From the NCBI GenBank assembly GCA_030044455.1, contig JASHVU010000656.1, positions 1-12,973 on the forward strand: 12,973 nt of DNA, given 5' to 3'. The stretch's first letter is position 1. The number at the start of each line of letters is the position of its first letter. The translations under genes were made by a program, and so were the position numbers. The DNA is from Acidobacteriaceae bacterium. GTDB lineage: Bacteria > Acidobacteriota > Terriglobia > Terriglobales > Acidobacteriaceae. Below, in pieces: positions 12,329-12,973 of the stretch. The notes beneath the pieces were generated by a model, which was given only the letters and a program-made list of their open reading frames with translations, was not told where the DNA came from and ran no database searches.

Positions 12329-12973
12329 TTATTCGCTGAGCATCTGTCGCCAGTAATCGACTCGCGAAATGGTGCGGGTCAACTCGCTCCGAATACCCAT
12401 TTCGCCCAACCGCCGGCAGGCTGCCTCAGCGTGCTCCCGGGTCAGGTACAACCCGTAGAGTGCCGAACCGGACCCCGACAGCGAGGCATACAGAGCTGCC
12501 TCCGGCGAGCCTTCAGCCGCAAGAGTGCGCTTGATTTCTGCAAGGGAGGGATGCTGGGGAAAGACAACTCGTTCGAAGTCGTTCTCGATCCAGCTCGTGA
12601 TCCCGGTGCGGACAAGCGCGGACCCATGCGGTCCGGCCAGGTCACCTCTCACTGTCTGGTGCGTGTCGGAGGTGACACCGGAGGAGCCCGCCTCGCTCGC
12701 CCCTCCGGATTCAACCGAAAAGGCCGCTGCGTAAGCACGGCTCAACTCATTTAGTTTATCGGTACTTGCTTCGGGGGTCAAACCCTCGGCGGCACAAAGT
12801 GCGTCCCAGTCGCGAAAAGCCTGGGCGGTGGAGACGCCTTCCTCGGGAATGGCGACAACGCACCAGGTGAGTTCGATGTCAGGCAGCGGGCGAACCTCCT
12901 GCCCTCGGTCGGCGCCGAGAATGGTCCCACCAACCAGAAAAAGCGGCACATCGGAGCCGACCTTCGCAGCGAT
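12329..12973 (-). CDS. ispE: 4-diphosphocytidyl-2-C-methyl-D-erythritol kinase, C-terminal part
   Basis: IspE phosphorylates CDP-methylerythritol in the MEP pathway to isoprenoid precursors. The frame is open at the right edge, so the N-terminal ATP-binding part lies outside; 214 residues are visible up to the TAA at 12331-12329. The edge begins IAAKVGSDVPLFLVGGTILG, the segment after GHMP motif 2 typical of IspE. Near the end LYASLSGSGSALYGLY is GHMP motif 3. From the GSDVP motif to the stop the protein is about 60 residues longer than E. coli IspE. Most of the excess is a Ser/Gly/Thr-rich insertion (around SVESGGASEAGSSG to GPHGSALV, roughly bases 12610-12715). ispE upstream of prs and ctc resembles the Firmicutes order. 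GTG at 12949 is internal. Confidence 0.9.
   Translation of the reverse strand: MAAKVGSDVPLFLVGGTILGADRGQEVRPLPDIELTWCVVAIPEEGVSTAQAFRDWDALCAAEGLTPEASTDKLNELSRAYAAAFSVESGGASEAGSSGVTSDTHQTVRGDLAGPHGSALVRTGITSWIENDFERVVFPQHPSLAEIKRTLAAEGSPEAALYASLSGSGSALYGLYLTREHAEAACRRLGEMGIRSELTRTISRVDYWRQMLSE

Overview
The window looks like the chromosome of an acidobacterium (Acidobacteriota, probably the Terriglobia group). This is an inference from four things: a secreted protein carrying the flanking halves of the Acidobacteria-type 'VWFA-related' domain, the gene order ispE / tRNA-Gln / prs / rplY / pth / rpsF / rpsR / rplI, REP-like intergenic sequence of a type I associate with this phylum, and a GC-rich, wall-polymer-degrading gene content. 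No gap between genes exceeds 300 bases; the longest is 12117-12328, between the tRNA and ispE.

Layout. (1) 1-2530, plus strand: the end of a GH39 beta-xylosidase-like gene and a complete secreted GH30 glycosidase, probably a plant or fungal polysaccharide-utilisation pair, with a palindromic operator-like site between them. (2) 2624-5753, minus strand: an APC-superfamily amino-acid permease and, upstream of it, a secreted protein related to the Acidobacteria VWFA family but lacking the VWA core. (3) 5899-6664, plus strand: a type II toxin-antitoxin pair, Phd/YefM-like antitoxin and PIN-domain (VapC-like) toxin, with a repeat-rich promoter and operator that may make a leaderless mRNA. (4) 6699-12973, minus strand, transcribed right to left: ispE (5' end outside the window), tRNA-Gln(TTG), prs, rplY/ctc, pth, rpsF, rpsR, rplI and a COG1926-type phosphoribosyltransferase. 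This is a housekeeping translation and PRPP cluster that resembles the conserved ispE-prs-ctc-pth block joined to the rpsF-rpsR-rplI block; the ssb gene often found between rpsF and rpsR is absent.

The most unusual signal is in the gaps of region 4. Short tandem arrays with a strict 7-bp period lie directly 3' of prs, rpsF, rpsR and tRNA-Gln. A heptamer-like pair also overlaps the pth stop codon. Three arrays share one degenerate heptamer (roughly MCTGNYC); a fourth locus uses a TAGCT-based heptamer. At two loci the arrays occur as inverted pairs that could fold into long stems. A second pattern is that almost every housekeeping protein of this cluster has a low-complexity Pro/Ala/Glu/Lys tail at its N or C terminus. 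No CRISPR array, insertion sequence, prophage or attachment site was seen.
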